Under the pieces are notes generated by a model. It ran no database searches and was not told the DNA's origin. It saw only the letters and a program-made list of their open reading frames with translations. From the NCBI GenBank assembly GCA_039000515.1, contig JBCFYV010011164.1, positions 34,545,021-34,609,020 on the forward strand: DNA of 64,000 bases. Direction: 5' to 3'. The position numbers and the translations under genes were made by a program. Below are positions 34,310 to 45,909 of the stretch, piece after piece. This DNA is from Timema cristinae. Its lineage: Eukaryota > Arthropoda > Insecta > Phasmatodea > Timematidae. Each line of letters opens with the position of its first letter. Within the stretch, counting starts at the first letter, position 1.

Positions 34310-34973
34310 CAGGTTCCACACTTGTAACAGTAGCAGCGTAACGTAACGTCGTTGGCGAATATGTCTAGTGTGGGTTTACGATACAACTGACACGTTTGAG
34401 ACAAAATTTCGGCTGAACCTAACCTCGTTTCGTCACGAACATTGAAGCGGTCCATACTTTCCATCAGTATTGTGTTTGTAATGGTGGAATACATACGTCA
34501 TAGCTTTAGATAAACAAGTAATGCGCAGCATATATTTATACGAATTGTGCGATAAAGAAAAGAAGACAGTCATCTGCATTCTTTCCAAGTTTTCCTGCTA
34601 TTCTTACCACGATCATTGCGTAGAAATTTATTAAAATGCTGTGTATCTTTCGCACTCCACAACAATGATCTTTACTCCTAAGTTTCATCTAAATGAATAA
34701 CACTTTCCTCGGTCCACTCCATTTTATTGCATTTTGAAAAGTGAATGAATAAAATGTGAGCCACGGCAGTGTTTGGTTCGAAGCACGTCCACACGTGTCG
34801 TATCCTCACCGCGTGTCATCCTTTGATGCGACGGGGAATATCGACCAGAGGTGGGTCGCTGTGATCTGTTACTCTCATGTTTACGACGAAGTTACAAGGT
34901 CCCGTCCAAAATACCGCGATCATGATACTGGTCGAGGTTACGTTACGGTGTACTGTTACAAGTGTAGACCCTG
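34310..34973. repeat. Inverted repeat pair, arms about 42 bp
   Basis: 34310-34351 and 34933-34973 are reverse complements at roughly 85 percent, sharing ACACTTGTAACAGTA and CGTAACGTAAC. Open frames on opposite strands run out through both arms and read CYCYKCGTC and YCYKCRPC. This could be a diverged TIR transposon or an inverted duplication. No transposase was seen. Confidence 0.5.
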
Positions 34974-34997
34974 CTTAGAAGGACCGGCAAGCTACAT

Positions 34998-35900
34998 GGT
35001 TTGAAGGGGCTAGCCCAGATTTTTTTAACAGCAGGAATAAATTGGGTCAAATTTAGTTTCCAGTCTTTATTTCACAAACAATATTTCCCATTCATGAAAT
35101 TTTTTTCTCCACTTTTCGTTGATGTTGATATACGTAATTGAGGTGTAGAAGGTTGGAGTGAGGCTCACGAATCCTACAGATTTGTTTAACCTCTATTAAC
35201 CCAAAGTAAGCATTACATGGCTTATCTAAAAATAAAATTGATTCTCCAACAAAAATCAGTACCGTCAATTTATATATATTTTTCTAATAAAGGTACTACA
35301 CTTTATTATTTATTTTATAAAAGAAAAATCTTTATATTATAATATATACGATAACATATTTAACACACCTTTTTCTTTAAAGATTATACAATACATGTGA
35401 CCACAAAAATGTATGCCAATCATGTAAAAGCTATTTACTAGTGAACCATGAAATTTTAAAAATTTGGTCACCAAAGTTTCTTTATTAAGTAAATAATATA
35501 CACACTAATACTAAAGCTTTCATAATGTATAACTACTTTTTAAATAATTTGTATGCTTAATTAATGTACAATTATTATAATACTATTGTATAGTTGTGTT
35601 GCATTATTACGTTGTCATTATGTTGTATATTATGTATGTATAGTTCATGTATAATTAATTTGAATGTATACATTTAAGATTTTGCCATTTTCTTTGATAA
35701 AACCTTAGATCATGCTCTTTCTCTGCGTTATATTTTTTATGTAAGATATATAAAATATATTATTTTATAAGATATCTTTGATGGATCGTCAAAGTTACAT
35801 ATGTTTTTTTTATCAAAGATCTTTTATAAAATAAATATGACAATGTAATACTACTCTAACACAAGTATAACAACAGTTAATAATTTCTTTGCGGGCTGGC
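34998..35900. other. AT-rich intergenic with a hairpin
   Basis: TATTTTATAAGATATCTTTG near 35761 and ATCAAAGATCTTTTATAAAA near 35812 can pair as a stem of about 22 bases. Nothing else was recognised. Confidence 0.45.
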
Positions 35901-36177
35901 AGCAACGAGCCCACGGACCACCGGTTGGGAAACACTGCTCTAAAAGGTTCATTTTTCCTCTAGATCTGACTGTATCAATTTCTGACCGCTGCTGGAACAG
36001 GTGGCTTTGTTTTATTAAACGACCTCTCCAGCCCTCGTTGCCGGTAAAGCCCGCACTATTACCGCGCCATGTATAATGAACATCTCTCACGTTGCCATGA
36101 AGGGTGCATCTATAATCTCTAACATGGGGTGGGAGGATGGATTTTTCTGATGGGCACACTTAACATAAAGTTGCACC

Positions 36178-36542
36178 ATACGAGGAGGTCAATACTGAAA
36201 ACTCCACTAAATCGTATAGTCGTTTTCCCCTGACGTTTTCACGTGTATCTCCGAGGATATGCGAAGGACTTTAGGAGATACACGACGTTATTAATTATTG
36301 ACCAAGAATTGCGAGGTCCTGTTTTAACTTTGATCAATTGCCATTTGATACTGTACGTTCATATGTTTGCTCCGCGATAACTCTAAAATGTGTGAACCAA
36401 TTTTAACTAAAGGGGCAGGTACATTCTTTGAACCTAGGCCGAACTATGTATATACATATATTTTTCACTCAAATTCTAGAATAAAGCACACTTGTCAGCC
36501 AGTGCACATGAATTTCGGAACAACCTGTAATCCCATTTAACT
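36178..36542. other. Intergenic, nothing recognised
   Basis: No gene or repeat was recognised. Confidence 0.35.
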
Positions 36543-36578
36543 CCTAACCCCTAACCTAACCTAACCTAACCTAACCTC
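36543..36578 (-). repeat. Interstitial telomere-like repeat (CCTAA)n
   Basis: Five perfect CCTAA units plus a flanking imperfect one. TTAGG is the telomere repeat of most arthropods. The tract is too short to be a chromosome end. Confidence 0.85.
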
Positions 36579-36767
36579 CATTTTCCATTCTGAACAAAGT
36601 CATTATGAATTTAATTTTTCACTCCACTGCTCGTGTAACCTTGGATGAGTTGTTCCACAATTCTTGTGAATCGGTATCCACGCTACTCCCAAGTAGCACC
36701 AAGTAGACATTAGAGCTCCCCTCCCTCTTAAAAAATGTTATTTGATTTATGGATGACCCCTAACTCC

Positions 36768-36945
36768 AGGCGGTGTACTGTGGGAGATTTTTCCTAAATT
36801 TGGTTTTCCCCACTTCACCTCAACACAAACGAGGATAGTCTACCTTTGAATTCTACCCTCCTCGTCCATACTACCCTTTAGTGCGAATATTCGAATGGTC
36901 CTAAAGGGTTTTAGGACTTGATGCACAAAAATAAAACTGCTGACA
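36768..36945 (+). mobile_element. SINE family B, degenerate
   Basis: GGCGGTGTACTGTGGGAGAT, GGTTTTCCCCACTTCACC and TTCTACCCTCCTCGTCC follow family B order. The tail is decayed. Confidence 0.5.
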
Positions 36946-37384
36946 GCTACCGATACTACTGTTTAAACATGTGTTCGGTATCCTTGCGTCGAGCCTTGTA
37001 TTCATAGATTCTTGAATATTAAAATTATGTTTACCACTTGAGTACATCATACTTCTTATTTGGCTGGAGAAAATAAGTCATTTTTTGGAAATATTCTGAG
37101 TTTTTTAAAACAATTTCTTCATTGATTTTGTTTTTAGTATATAATAACAGAGTTAATACGTTTTTGGAAAACAGGAAATCCTGGAAATGTCAGGAGATTA
37201 TTTATGACAAGGAAAAGTGAAGAGGTCATGGAAATATTGAGTCTTTGGATATTTTTGTAATGATTTGTGAAATACATGGGCTAGTATAAGAGCATTGTAT
37301 AGTTTTAAACAACAGTGTTATCTCTGATTGATGCTGTTTTTTTGAAGAAAAGTTACACATTTCACTCTTGCTTAGTATATTTTC

Positions 37385-37515
37385 CCTGGTTAAGGGGAGT
37401 TTGGGGTTCGACCCCAGCCATATCTACTAAGGTGGTTTTCCCCTCTCTATCCACGCAAATGAGAGTACACTTTCTCTACACCAATATCGCAAACATTCAT
37501 CAGTCACGTAATCCT
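37385..37515 (+). mobile_element. SINE family B fragment
   Basis: Box B GGGGTTCGACCCCAGCC, then GGTGGTTTTCCCCTCTCTAT and CACGCAAATGAGAGTACAC. Confidence 0.6.
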
Positions 37516-37617
37516 TAGGGTATGACCTAACCAATGTACCCTACCTCCTTTGGATATTATGATCTAACCAAAGTACCCCTTAGGGGGTTATGGCCTAATC
37601 AAAGTACCCCTTGGAGC
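37515..37617. repeat. Three-copy short tandem repeat
   Basis: GACCTAACCAATGTACCCT, GATCTAACCAAAGTACCCC and GGCCTAATCAAAGTACCCC occur about 40 to 45 bases apart, two of them next to CTTAGGG. Confidence 0.65.
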
Positions 37618-38340
37618 GCCTCATAAAAAAAATTTAGGAAGTACCTTTTATCTTGTAGAATATAAAATATAGTATTTCCATATATTAATAAAGATCTAGT
37701 AATAATCTAGACAATTCAGTAACAAGTGAATTAAACGTTTATATAATTCCATGACTTTACTTAAAAATATTGCGTTGGTTTGTTTGTCAGACTTATTGTC
37801 AACAACAAATATTTTATTATTAATAAAACTCTGTAGTACGTCACGTATCCCCTGAAATCTTTCATCCCCCTCCCCCGGGGCTACGCGTACCCCAGTTTGG
37901 TAAAAACTGCTACACACCATAGTGTGCGGTCAACCCGGTCGAAAAGTACGGGACAACATATTAATAAGCTTTTGTGTGCCGGTTCATTACTCCACAAGTA
38001 GTATTACTATCTCCAGACCGGGTCGAATATTCCAGCATTCAGCCAGAATCAAGAAGTGTGTTCCCTGGTTGGCTGGATTGATCCAAACCATCGTTTTCAG
38101 TCCCTGGGGAAACTAGTCAATATTTCTAAATTGTTCCACCTCGGAGTTGTCGTCTGGAGAAAAATAATTACGATTCTATTTCGAGAAAGTCTTTAAACAA
38201 AATAATGCTTATACTGAAACTATAGCTCATCTACAGTAGGAGTGTAGGTAAGTGACAGAAAAAAAGAGAAAAAAAGGATTGCAAACATTGGCTGAAAGGT
38301 ATTAGCCTATTAGAATCGTTTGTTAAAACTTTTTACTATC
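37618..38340. other. Intergenic with one hAT-like end
   Basis: CGCGTACCCCAGTTTGGTAA followed by AAACTG at 37885-37909 looks like the right end of a hAT element. A matching left end was not found. No gene is present. Confidence 0.35.
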
Positions 38341-39178
38341 TCTCGTCACCTCGGAGAGAAAGTATTGTGATCGTTAAAAGACTTGAACTTGAAATTTTTA
38401 ATGATGTCGACATTTCATGACCCCTGAAACAATAAAAAAGTGTTTTTCGCAATCTCATCTATCTGTACCTCGGGTTAGAGCTATTTCACCGATTGGTATA
38501 AAACTAAGTATCTGGGGTTTTCATAAGATCTCCTGGGGGTTTTTTGGAATTAGATATCCAACCCTAAATTTAAGAGTAGTTTACTAAAAGGCAAAAAGAG
38601 AATTTTTTTTACTCTAGAAATTCACTCTAACAATTTTGATTAAGTGTTATATCTAGACACAATTTATTATTTAAAATAGGATGGCAATTATCATTTCTTC
38701 ATCAAAATGACTTTGATGTTACTTTACATATGGGAAAGTTTCCAATTTTGATGATTCCTTCGCAACTATTTGGGATACAAAATAACTTATTGATGTAAAG
38801 TTGTAGTACTATTAAAGATACAAATCTTTTAATTTAAATAATTTTGTATAAAACCATAATTTTATGAAATATAATCAAGTAAAACCTATATATTCTTTTT
38901 AATCCAGGTCTTTGAAACAGAATTTGATTCTTATGCTCTTTGGTGGACAAAGATGTGTCTCTTTTATCAATTTTTCTATAGCAATGTTCCTACCTAGTTC
39001 CTAAACAGTACAGTAAGCAAGTAACGGTGTACAAAATATTTCATTTATAATTTTTGTTGTAGTGGTTTCTACAACAATGTATATACATATTAATTCGTTT
39101 CACACATTTTACAAGTTTTTAATAAATGTCTCCTTTAAGATAAAAGTGAGAGAAAGTCTGTGCGGTGCACCGTACCAT
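38341..39178 (+). repeat. Family C element, uninterrupted reference copy
   Basis: The longest continuous copy, from GAGAGAAAGTATTGTGATCG to GAGAAAGTCTGTGCGGTGC. It contains all blocks seen in the other copies and serves as the empty-site reference for the insertions at 23.6 and 24.6 kb. No open frame and no clear terminal inverted repeat. Confidence 0.7.
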
Positions 39179-39472
39179 ATATGATTAATATTAAGAATAT
39201 TACTAAGCAAATAGAAATAATTTCCGATTAAGTTTACTATAGTGACTCTAATCCAATGTTGGCAGTAAAGAAACTTCTGCTAGCTGCCACCTACACTCCT
39301 ACCGTGTATGAGATATACATCTTATTTCAAGATTCAGACCACATTCGGTCCATTCTAATAAAGGATGAACCCTGTTCTCTGTCTGATAACTAGTTAGAAT
39401 AGACTATCATATGTCTAACTGCCTCTGGTTCTATTCCTTAAGAGGCATACAGAGATATCTACTTTTTGTATA

Positions 39473-39662
39473 ATCCGCATCGGTGGACACGAGGTATATC
39501 TGTCTATCTAATTTATCTTGGTTTGCTATGAAGGGGAGATCAGTGTTCAAATTTATGCTGGTTGTACTTAAGGATATTTTTTTAAAAATAATTTCTCACC
39601 CCTTCTCCACGCAAATGAGGTACACTTAATCTAAACTATATCTTTCTCATATCTAGCCTAAT
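39473..39662 (+). mobile_element. SINE family B, degenerate
   Basis: Head CCGCATCGGTGGACACGAGG and body CCTTCTCCACGCAAATGAGG. Box B is decayed (GTGTTCAAATTTATGC). Confidence 0.6.
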
Positions 39663-39947
39663 TTTATGAAAGCAATTGTTATTGGCCATAAGATATATTT
39701 TTATTATATTATTTGGTTTCCAAATTTGGCTTTATACATCGATAAAAGCCAAATAATTAGAATTATAGACGCTCAGATATTTTGTGAAGAGTATTCAACT
39801 TTCAACAGTGAGTTGCAAGGATAAATTCTACTCTTTTCGCTACCTAGTAGTGCTTTTAGAACTTAAAATTCTCACCACTTTAATCTGACTTAAGCTTTAA
39901 TGACATAATTTTATTTTTACAAAAGTAGCCGGATCGATTTATTTATT

Positions 39948-41010
39948 TTTCAAGTATTATATTTTATATCTACCTCCATAAGATACATTGCTTTTTAAAC
40001 TATTATATTTTATACCTACTCCAAAAGATACATTACTTTTTAAACCATTATATTTTATACCTACCTCCAAAATATCCATTGCTTTTTAAATAACTATATT
40101 TTATACCTACCTCCAAAATATCCATTGCTTTTTAAACTATTATATTTTATGCTTACATCCAATAGAGATATTTTTCTTTAAAGTATCACATGGATTTTAT
40201 ACTTGCCTTCAATATATATATTTATTTATTGCTTTTTAAACTATTATATTTTATGCTTACCATCCAATAGAGCTATTTCTCTTTAATATATCACATATAT
40301 GTTATACTTGCCATCAATATATATGTTACATTTTAAAGTATTACATATACTTACCTCCAAAATATCTATTGCTTTTTCATGTATTACACTTTATGTAGGT
40401 ATTTCGTCTAAAAATATATTGATTTTTAATATATTATATTTTACATTTACCTCCGATATATTAAGTATATAATAAAGTATAACATTTTCTTCTTACCTTA
40501 AGTAATAATATATTTCTCTTTAATGTATTTCATTTTGTATTTTTATTTACCTTCATTAACTCAATTTATTTTCATTTTTTATCTGTGTTTTATTTACTAC
40601 TGATTATAACAAAATTATTTTTCTCGTAAAGATCTATTTCTTTTCACAATATTACATTTATATTTATCTCCAATAGAGGTATTTATTTTTACAAAGTTTT
40701 ACATTTTATACCTACCTCCAATAAATCTATTGTTGTTTAAGATATTTCATATTTTTACTTACCTTCAGTATTTAGGTTTCTGTAAAAATTATTTAATTAA
40801 ATATTTATATTTTATTTACTACTGATTACAAAAAAATTATTTTCCTTCAAAAGATTGATTGATTTTAAAAATATTACATTTTGTATATACCTCCAGTAAA
40901 TATATCTATTTTTAAAGTAATACATTTTGAACTTAACTCAAATAAATGTATTGTTTTTTAAAGTATTTTATATTACGCTTATATTTTATTTACTACTGAC
41001 TACAATACAT
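39948..41010 (+). repeat. Degenerate minisatellite, about 46-bp unit
   Basis: The first units are clear: GCTTTTTAAA-type anchors fall at about 39990, 40035, 40081 and 40127, each with TATATTTTATACCTACCTCC. Later units drift. A second motif, ATTTTATTTACTACTGATTA-like, recurs near 40588, 40810 and 40986. The whole 1-kb block is AT-rich and non-coding. Confidence 0.8.
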
Positions 41011-41035
41011 TTATTTTCTACCCTTAAACTTGAAT

Positions 41036-41445
41036 TTTAAAAACAATAGTTAGTACGACAAATTGTTACATAGTTTCTCATATAGTTTATTAAAGTTTGG
41101 AAAACCATTTTTTTTTATACTTTCGAGAAAGCTACTCTTAAATTAATTTACTGTCGTAAATCAAGAAACCAAGGTATGAAAGAAAAAAAAAACTTCTCCA
41201 TATACCCATTTTGAACAAAACCATTTCCGAAAAATTTCAAACGGTCAAAAATCAATTTTCAGGAAAGTGTCCTAAATATTAAGTTTGAACTAAAATTTAT
41301 CAAACCATTTCGACTCAAGTCCCGGCTGCAGACAGACAGGGAACCAGACATAGTTACAAAATCCACTTTGATGGGTTTGAGAGCATCTAAAACGCAATTA
41401 TAAACTTGAGGTATAAAATGTTCACGATAACAATACTTTCTTAAT
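41036..41445 (-). repeat. Family J/C-related dispersed repeat
   Basis: CTAAATATTAAGTTTGAAC, CAAACCATTTCGACTCAAG, GCAGACAGACAGG and GTTCACGATAACAATACTTT follow the order of the family C 5' module in reverse. Confidence 0.5.
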
Positions 41446-42198
41446 ATTAGAAATCAAAAAGCAAATGGTTTGCCAATATTAGCGTAGATGCGTGTACAGT
41501 ATGCACACAAAATATTTGGTTACGATATTACTAGGCCCATTCCAAGATGTTCTCATGTAAAACTCAAAATTATATTATAGCACGCGTTTTAATATGAAAA
41601 ATATTTAAGACAGAAGAATTTAGACACGTATTGTAATAAATGTATAATGCTTCTTTTTATAATCAAATATGCTTAGTACCTAACACATTTATAAAATTAA
41701 AACTTTTATTTTGAATAAATCATCTGTAAAATATATTAAAAACTCAAAATTAACTTCAAAAATAAACATATTTTGTAAAACAATTTATTTTGATCATTTT
41801 TTAACAACTCTGTATATAAAAATTGAAAACCAAATCATAGAAATAAAAATAATAATCAAATAAAGCCTGAATAAAAGGTTCAACAATTTTTTTTGATCAG
41901 ACTGTACGTAAATTGTTCTGACTTACCGTTTCACTCTGTTCTATCAAGTCTATGCCAGTTTTAATATTTAACTACACAAGCCAACGCTCTGCAACAGGAA
42001 TTTTCAAGCGGAAAGTGCTTTCAATAGTTGATACTTTACAGCGTTCTTGGTTAAATGCTTCACGATCGCTTGTTCTTGCTCTATAAAAACGATAGTGGAT
42101 CAAAGCATTTGATTTTTTCCTTGTATAATAATTGATATGCTACCGATATTAATAACGAAAACTACCACAAGGAGGCAAATTACGATGCTTTAAAAAAA
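41446..42198. other. Intergenic, nothing recognised
   Basis: AT-rich. No gene or repeat was recognised. Confidence 0.4.
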
Positions 42199-42209
42199 TT
42201 GATAAAGTA

Positions 42210-42230
42210 TTATTATTATTATTATTATTA

Positions 42231-42294
<64 letters not shown>

Positions 42295-42500
42295 TAGCAC
42301 CGCGTCTTACTACCCGTTCGGGTTATAGCATTTACGCTAATGTGTAATGGTAGGGTGATTGTGAGATGAAATGAAGGACCTACAGTTTAACGTGGAATCC
42401 GAACCACGGTGGCGGCCTGGCATACCCCACATTCACAAGATGTCTTGTCAGAGGTGAAGGAAGGGTTTGGAAATCGGATAAATATGTGCCGGGACCGAGG
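42210..42500 (-). mobile_element. SINE family A, 5' truncated, with long (TAA)n tail
   Basis: The tail is a (TTA)n run of about 85 bases (42210-42296). The element stops at GGGACCGAGG, before box A. TTGATAAAGTA (42199-42209) and TTGATATAGTA (42503-42513) flank it with one mismatch, a likely target-site duplication. Confidence 0.85.
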
Positions 42501-42639
42501 ACTTGATATAGTAATGATCGTGTTTGAAATGAAAACTTAATACCACCGGATATCTCGTTAAGGTTCTGTTACTTCTCAAAGTAATGTTGTCGAAGTGATG
42601 CGCATTGAAAATTGTACTTATTTATGCGTGTTTGGGCTA

Positions 42640-42910
42640 CAACACCTGTACTAGTAACGCATCCTTTCCGTGAATGCTCTTTCCATGTCTCGACGAGATC
42701 GAGTGATGATGATGATGATGATGATAGTGGTTATGAAAGTGTGTAACCAGTAGAAACTCTTAACCAATCTAACTAACGAGACCCTAGTGATCGTTGGGAT
42801 AATTCCTCTTTTAAGAAAATTACCCGTGGTACCAACCGGGAATCTAACCCTTGACACCTAAGCTGGAAGTCAGGAGCGCTGACCCCTATACCAGGGTTCA
42901 GCTCGCACTG
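42640..42910 (-). other. tRNA-like sequence next to an (ATG)n run
   Basis: The - strand near 42825-42900 reads CTGAACCCTGGTATAGGGG, then a box B-like GGGTTAGATTCCCGGTTGG, so it is probably another SINE head. (ATG)n occurs at 42703-42725. Confidence 0.4.
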
Positions 42911-43230
42911 AAAATTAGGAGGCGATTTTAAATCATGAGCTTTAAACGCATTGAACCACGTATTATATATTTTAATCATTGAATTAGAATTGATAAATTA
43001 TTGTACAATTATTTATTTTAGACATATTACTTTTAGAAAGTATTTACAGAAACACCAAGATTCTTGAGTATTAGTGTTGTTTTTTTTTGTACATATTAAA
43101 AGTTAATGTGGATAGAAACGCTAGTTAAGGTCCTTGCTTTTGCAGTTTTTATGACAATAATTTTTTTTTATAAAAAAAATTATACATAGCTTCAGTAGAT
43201 TCATTTAGTTTGATTTTATACACATAGTAA

Positions 43231-43519
43231 TTTTTTTAAGTTATACTTCTTTAGGCGCGTTATGAAAAAATGATGAGAGTGAAATTTTAAGATGCGTGCG
43301 CATCACCGTAACACAAAAGTAACAGGTTGAAGCTAAACCGCTCATTAAGTCTCGAAAAAAAAAAAGCTACCAACAAAATAGAAATAGAACCTCTGTTAGT
43401 CGCGCATGTTGGTACGATCGTCGCCTCTGATCACTGTTTTCATATATATAATATTTATCCACATGTTTCTAGTTTCTACATTCACAACACGTGTTTTAGT
43501 TTCATACAAGTGCGAATTA
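43231..43519 (+). repeat. Direct repeat copy 1, left part of a TIR-bearing element
   Basis: Begins TTTTTTTAAGTTATACTTCT and ends TTTCATACAAGTGCGAATTA. About 95 percent identical by eye to 44291-44599. It lacks an internal 13-base AAAAAGTCTCGAA duplication that the second copy has. Confidence 0.85.
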
Positions 43520-44177
43520 TATATATGTGCTAATAAATTATATTCAGTAGTCATTTAAATTGAATATTTTGATAAATATTATTTACTATTCGTAAATATT
43601 AGTGAAAAAAATTGTGCTTATAGACTTTTTCAAGTGCTACAATATAATTGAGGTTAACTATCCGTATGTATTATTTATTGATATAAATTAAAATATTATT
43701 ATTTAACATAATTAATACTAAATATTATTAAATTATTATTGCTAAATATTTATTATTGGTTATTTAATATTTACAAAATAAAGAAATAAAATTAATAAAA
43801 CATTTAATAAAAAAATTGTGATAAAAATTTAAATCGAACATCAAATAAATATATTAATTTTTAATATTTATTATTAAATTGAATAAATAATAAATATTTA
43901 TAAAAATAAATGAACAAATTTAATGAAAACTTTTTGATAAAAATGAAAAGTGAATATTAAATTAAGAAAATAATAAATATTTAAAAAATGAATAAACTTA
44001 AATTCAATTTTTGAATTTATTATTAAATTTATTCATTTACTTTTAAAATATTAAATAATCAATAATAAATATTTAAAATTAAGAATCTTATAATATTTAC
44101 TACAAACTATGTCATATATATTTATTATTTTCTAAATTTTATTTTGAATAATTATATATATATATATTTTATTACAT

Positions 44178-44229
<52 letters not shown>

Positions 44230-44261
44230 AAATTTTTAATGATGCCAAAGAAGTATAACTT
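43238..44261 (+). mobile_element. Candidate non-autonomous DNA element, about 1.0 kb
   Basis: AAGTTATACTTCTTT at 43238-43252 is the exact reverse complement of AAAGAAGTATAACTT at 44247-44261. The interior holds the conserved 290-base left part and then about 700 bases of extremely AT-rich sequence with a long (TA)n at 44150-44224. There is no transposase. The true outer ends may lie a few tens of bases further out on the right (CGCGCGTACATAAGTACACA). Confidence 0.5.
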
Positions 44262-44290
44262 CTCACGCGCGTACATAAGTACACACACCC

Positions 44291-44599
44291 ATTTTTTTTT
44301 AAGTTATACTTCTTTAGGCGCGTTATGAAAAAATGATGAGAGTGAAATTTTAAGATGCGCGCGCATCACTGTAACACAAAAGTAACAGGTTGAATGAAGC
44401 TAAATCGCTCATTAAGTCTCGAAAAAAGTCTCGAAAAAAAAAAGCTACCAACAAAATAGAAATAGAACCTCTGTTAGTCGCGCATGTTGGTACGCTCGTC
44501 GCCTCTGATCACTGTTTTCATTTATATATAATATTTATCCACATGTTTCTAGTTTCTACATTCACAACACGTGTTTTAGTTTCATACAAGTGCGAATTA
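44291..44599 (+). repeat. Direct repeat copy 2, truncated element
   Basis: Repeats 43231-43519 almost exactly, then breaks at GTGCGAATTAATGTACC. The 60 bases after the break (TTGGCAAAATTGGTAGGACA, CGCTCTCGCTC) resemble the LINE 3' UTR at 18823-18855. Confidence 0.85.
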
Positions 44600-44659
44600 A
44601 TGTACCTTTCTTGGCAAAATTGGTAGGACATTCGCTCTCGCTCATAGAAATTCTCGTGT

Positions 44660-44716
44660 CCTGATATAATCAGTCAGTTCAGAAAATGCACGTTAAATGT
44701 CTCAAATAAATAAATA

Positions 44717-44749
<33 letters not shown>

Positions 44750-45909
44750 TAAGTAAAGATAAAAGGACCCTGGTCAAATTTCTCAATACCCATAACGGAT
44801 ATTCGAAAACTTTTGAGATCGCTTTGTGACTGTATGCATATAAAATTAAACAAACTACAGTACATCATCTGAAACATATTTGATTACTTTTGAATAAAAT
44901 TGTTTTTGTCGTGAAAACTGAAAAAATATGAACCTTAGCTCGCGGTTCTTTCAATACCGCCTTATGCTATTTTTTTTAAATTGTATTTTATAAAGACTTT
45001 GCTTTGACAGTGTAGGTTTTAATTTTATATTTACCATTAGTATATTTAAAACCAAAGCCATTACATATTTAGTCTAAGTAGTCGGGATAATAAGGGTTGT
45101 TTTAGAATTAATGCATCCCTCACTAGTGTGGATAGGGGGAGAAAAATATCACAAAGAAGACGGGTGTCAGTGCAACCTGCCAATACTCCAGTATATTGTG
45201 AGCCTAACATTTTAAACTGTGTGACCACCAGTGTGGATAAATAGCCCACTAAATTATGCCCAGAAAAATTCTATAAGGGTTAACTTTCATCTTCTACACA
45301 TAATTGAAGAAAACTAATTATATCCATAGGAACATTATAACATAATTTACTACCCATAATCCTAAACCTCGTTTTACAACTTGCCATATATTTATCCCAA
45401 AATTGAAATTTGGTGGTAAATTGTGGGAGGTTATAGTGGCTCAAGCAAGGTCTGGGCTAAGTTAGTTTCAAAGTAATTTACTTGATTAACTAATCCGGTG
45501 TTCGGAAGTGGACGTTAATTCGCCAAACTAATATCAGGGCCGCGTACAATTTCATACCCAAGGGGCCAATTTACGAGTAATTTGAGCTCTTGAAAGTTTC
45601 ATCAACTATGCTAAGATCGTACAATGTCGACACTTCAAGAAGAAATTTAAAAAATAATAGATCAGCCAAAATAAACAAAGTATCGCTATATTTCTCTTAT
45701 AGATGTCAACATAAACATCACCTATCAACCGTGACATTTGCAGAGCGCATATTTTGTTATATGACTGACTATATGAAAGAGATAGCTGTTGAGTTACAAA
45801 CAAGGTATCGTGAGAATTATTAATTAACATATAATGACCCACATTATAGGTTCATAGTTTAAAGTAAATTTTCGGGAGTGGGTTAATATTTTATAAATTT
45901 GTTAAAAAA
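44660..45909. other. Intergenic, nothing recognised
   Basis: A (TAA)n/(AAT)n run lies at 44705-44750. Open frames of about 77 codons on both strands at 45590-45842 overlap and have no motif. Confidence 0.4.

Larger units (their letters stand above)
30938..35937. other. Possible 5.0-kb hAT-like interval bounded by inverted 15-mers
   Basis: CAGTGTTTCCCAACC at 30938-30952 and its exact reverse complement GGTTGGGAAACACTG at 35923-35937 face outward. CAG...CTG ends of this wording are typical of hAT transposons. The flanking 8-mers (CCTTAGAC and CTCTAAAA) do not match, and no transposase was seen inside. Two unrelated hAT ends remain as likely as one large element. Confidence 0.3.

Noticed and set aside
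37885..37909. Complete hAT element ending here
   Set aside because: Only a right-hand end is visible. No left partner or 8-base duplication was found.
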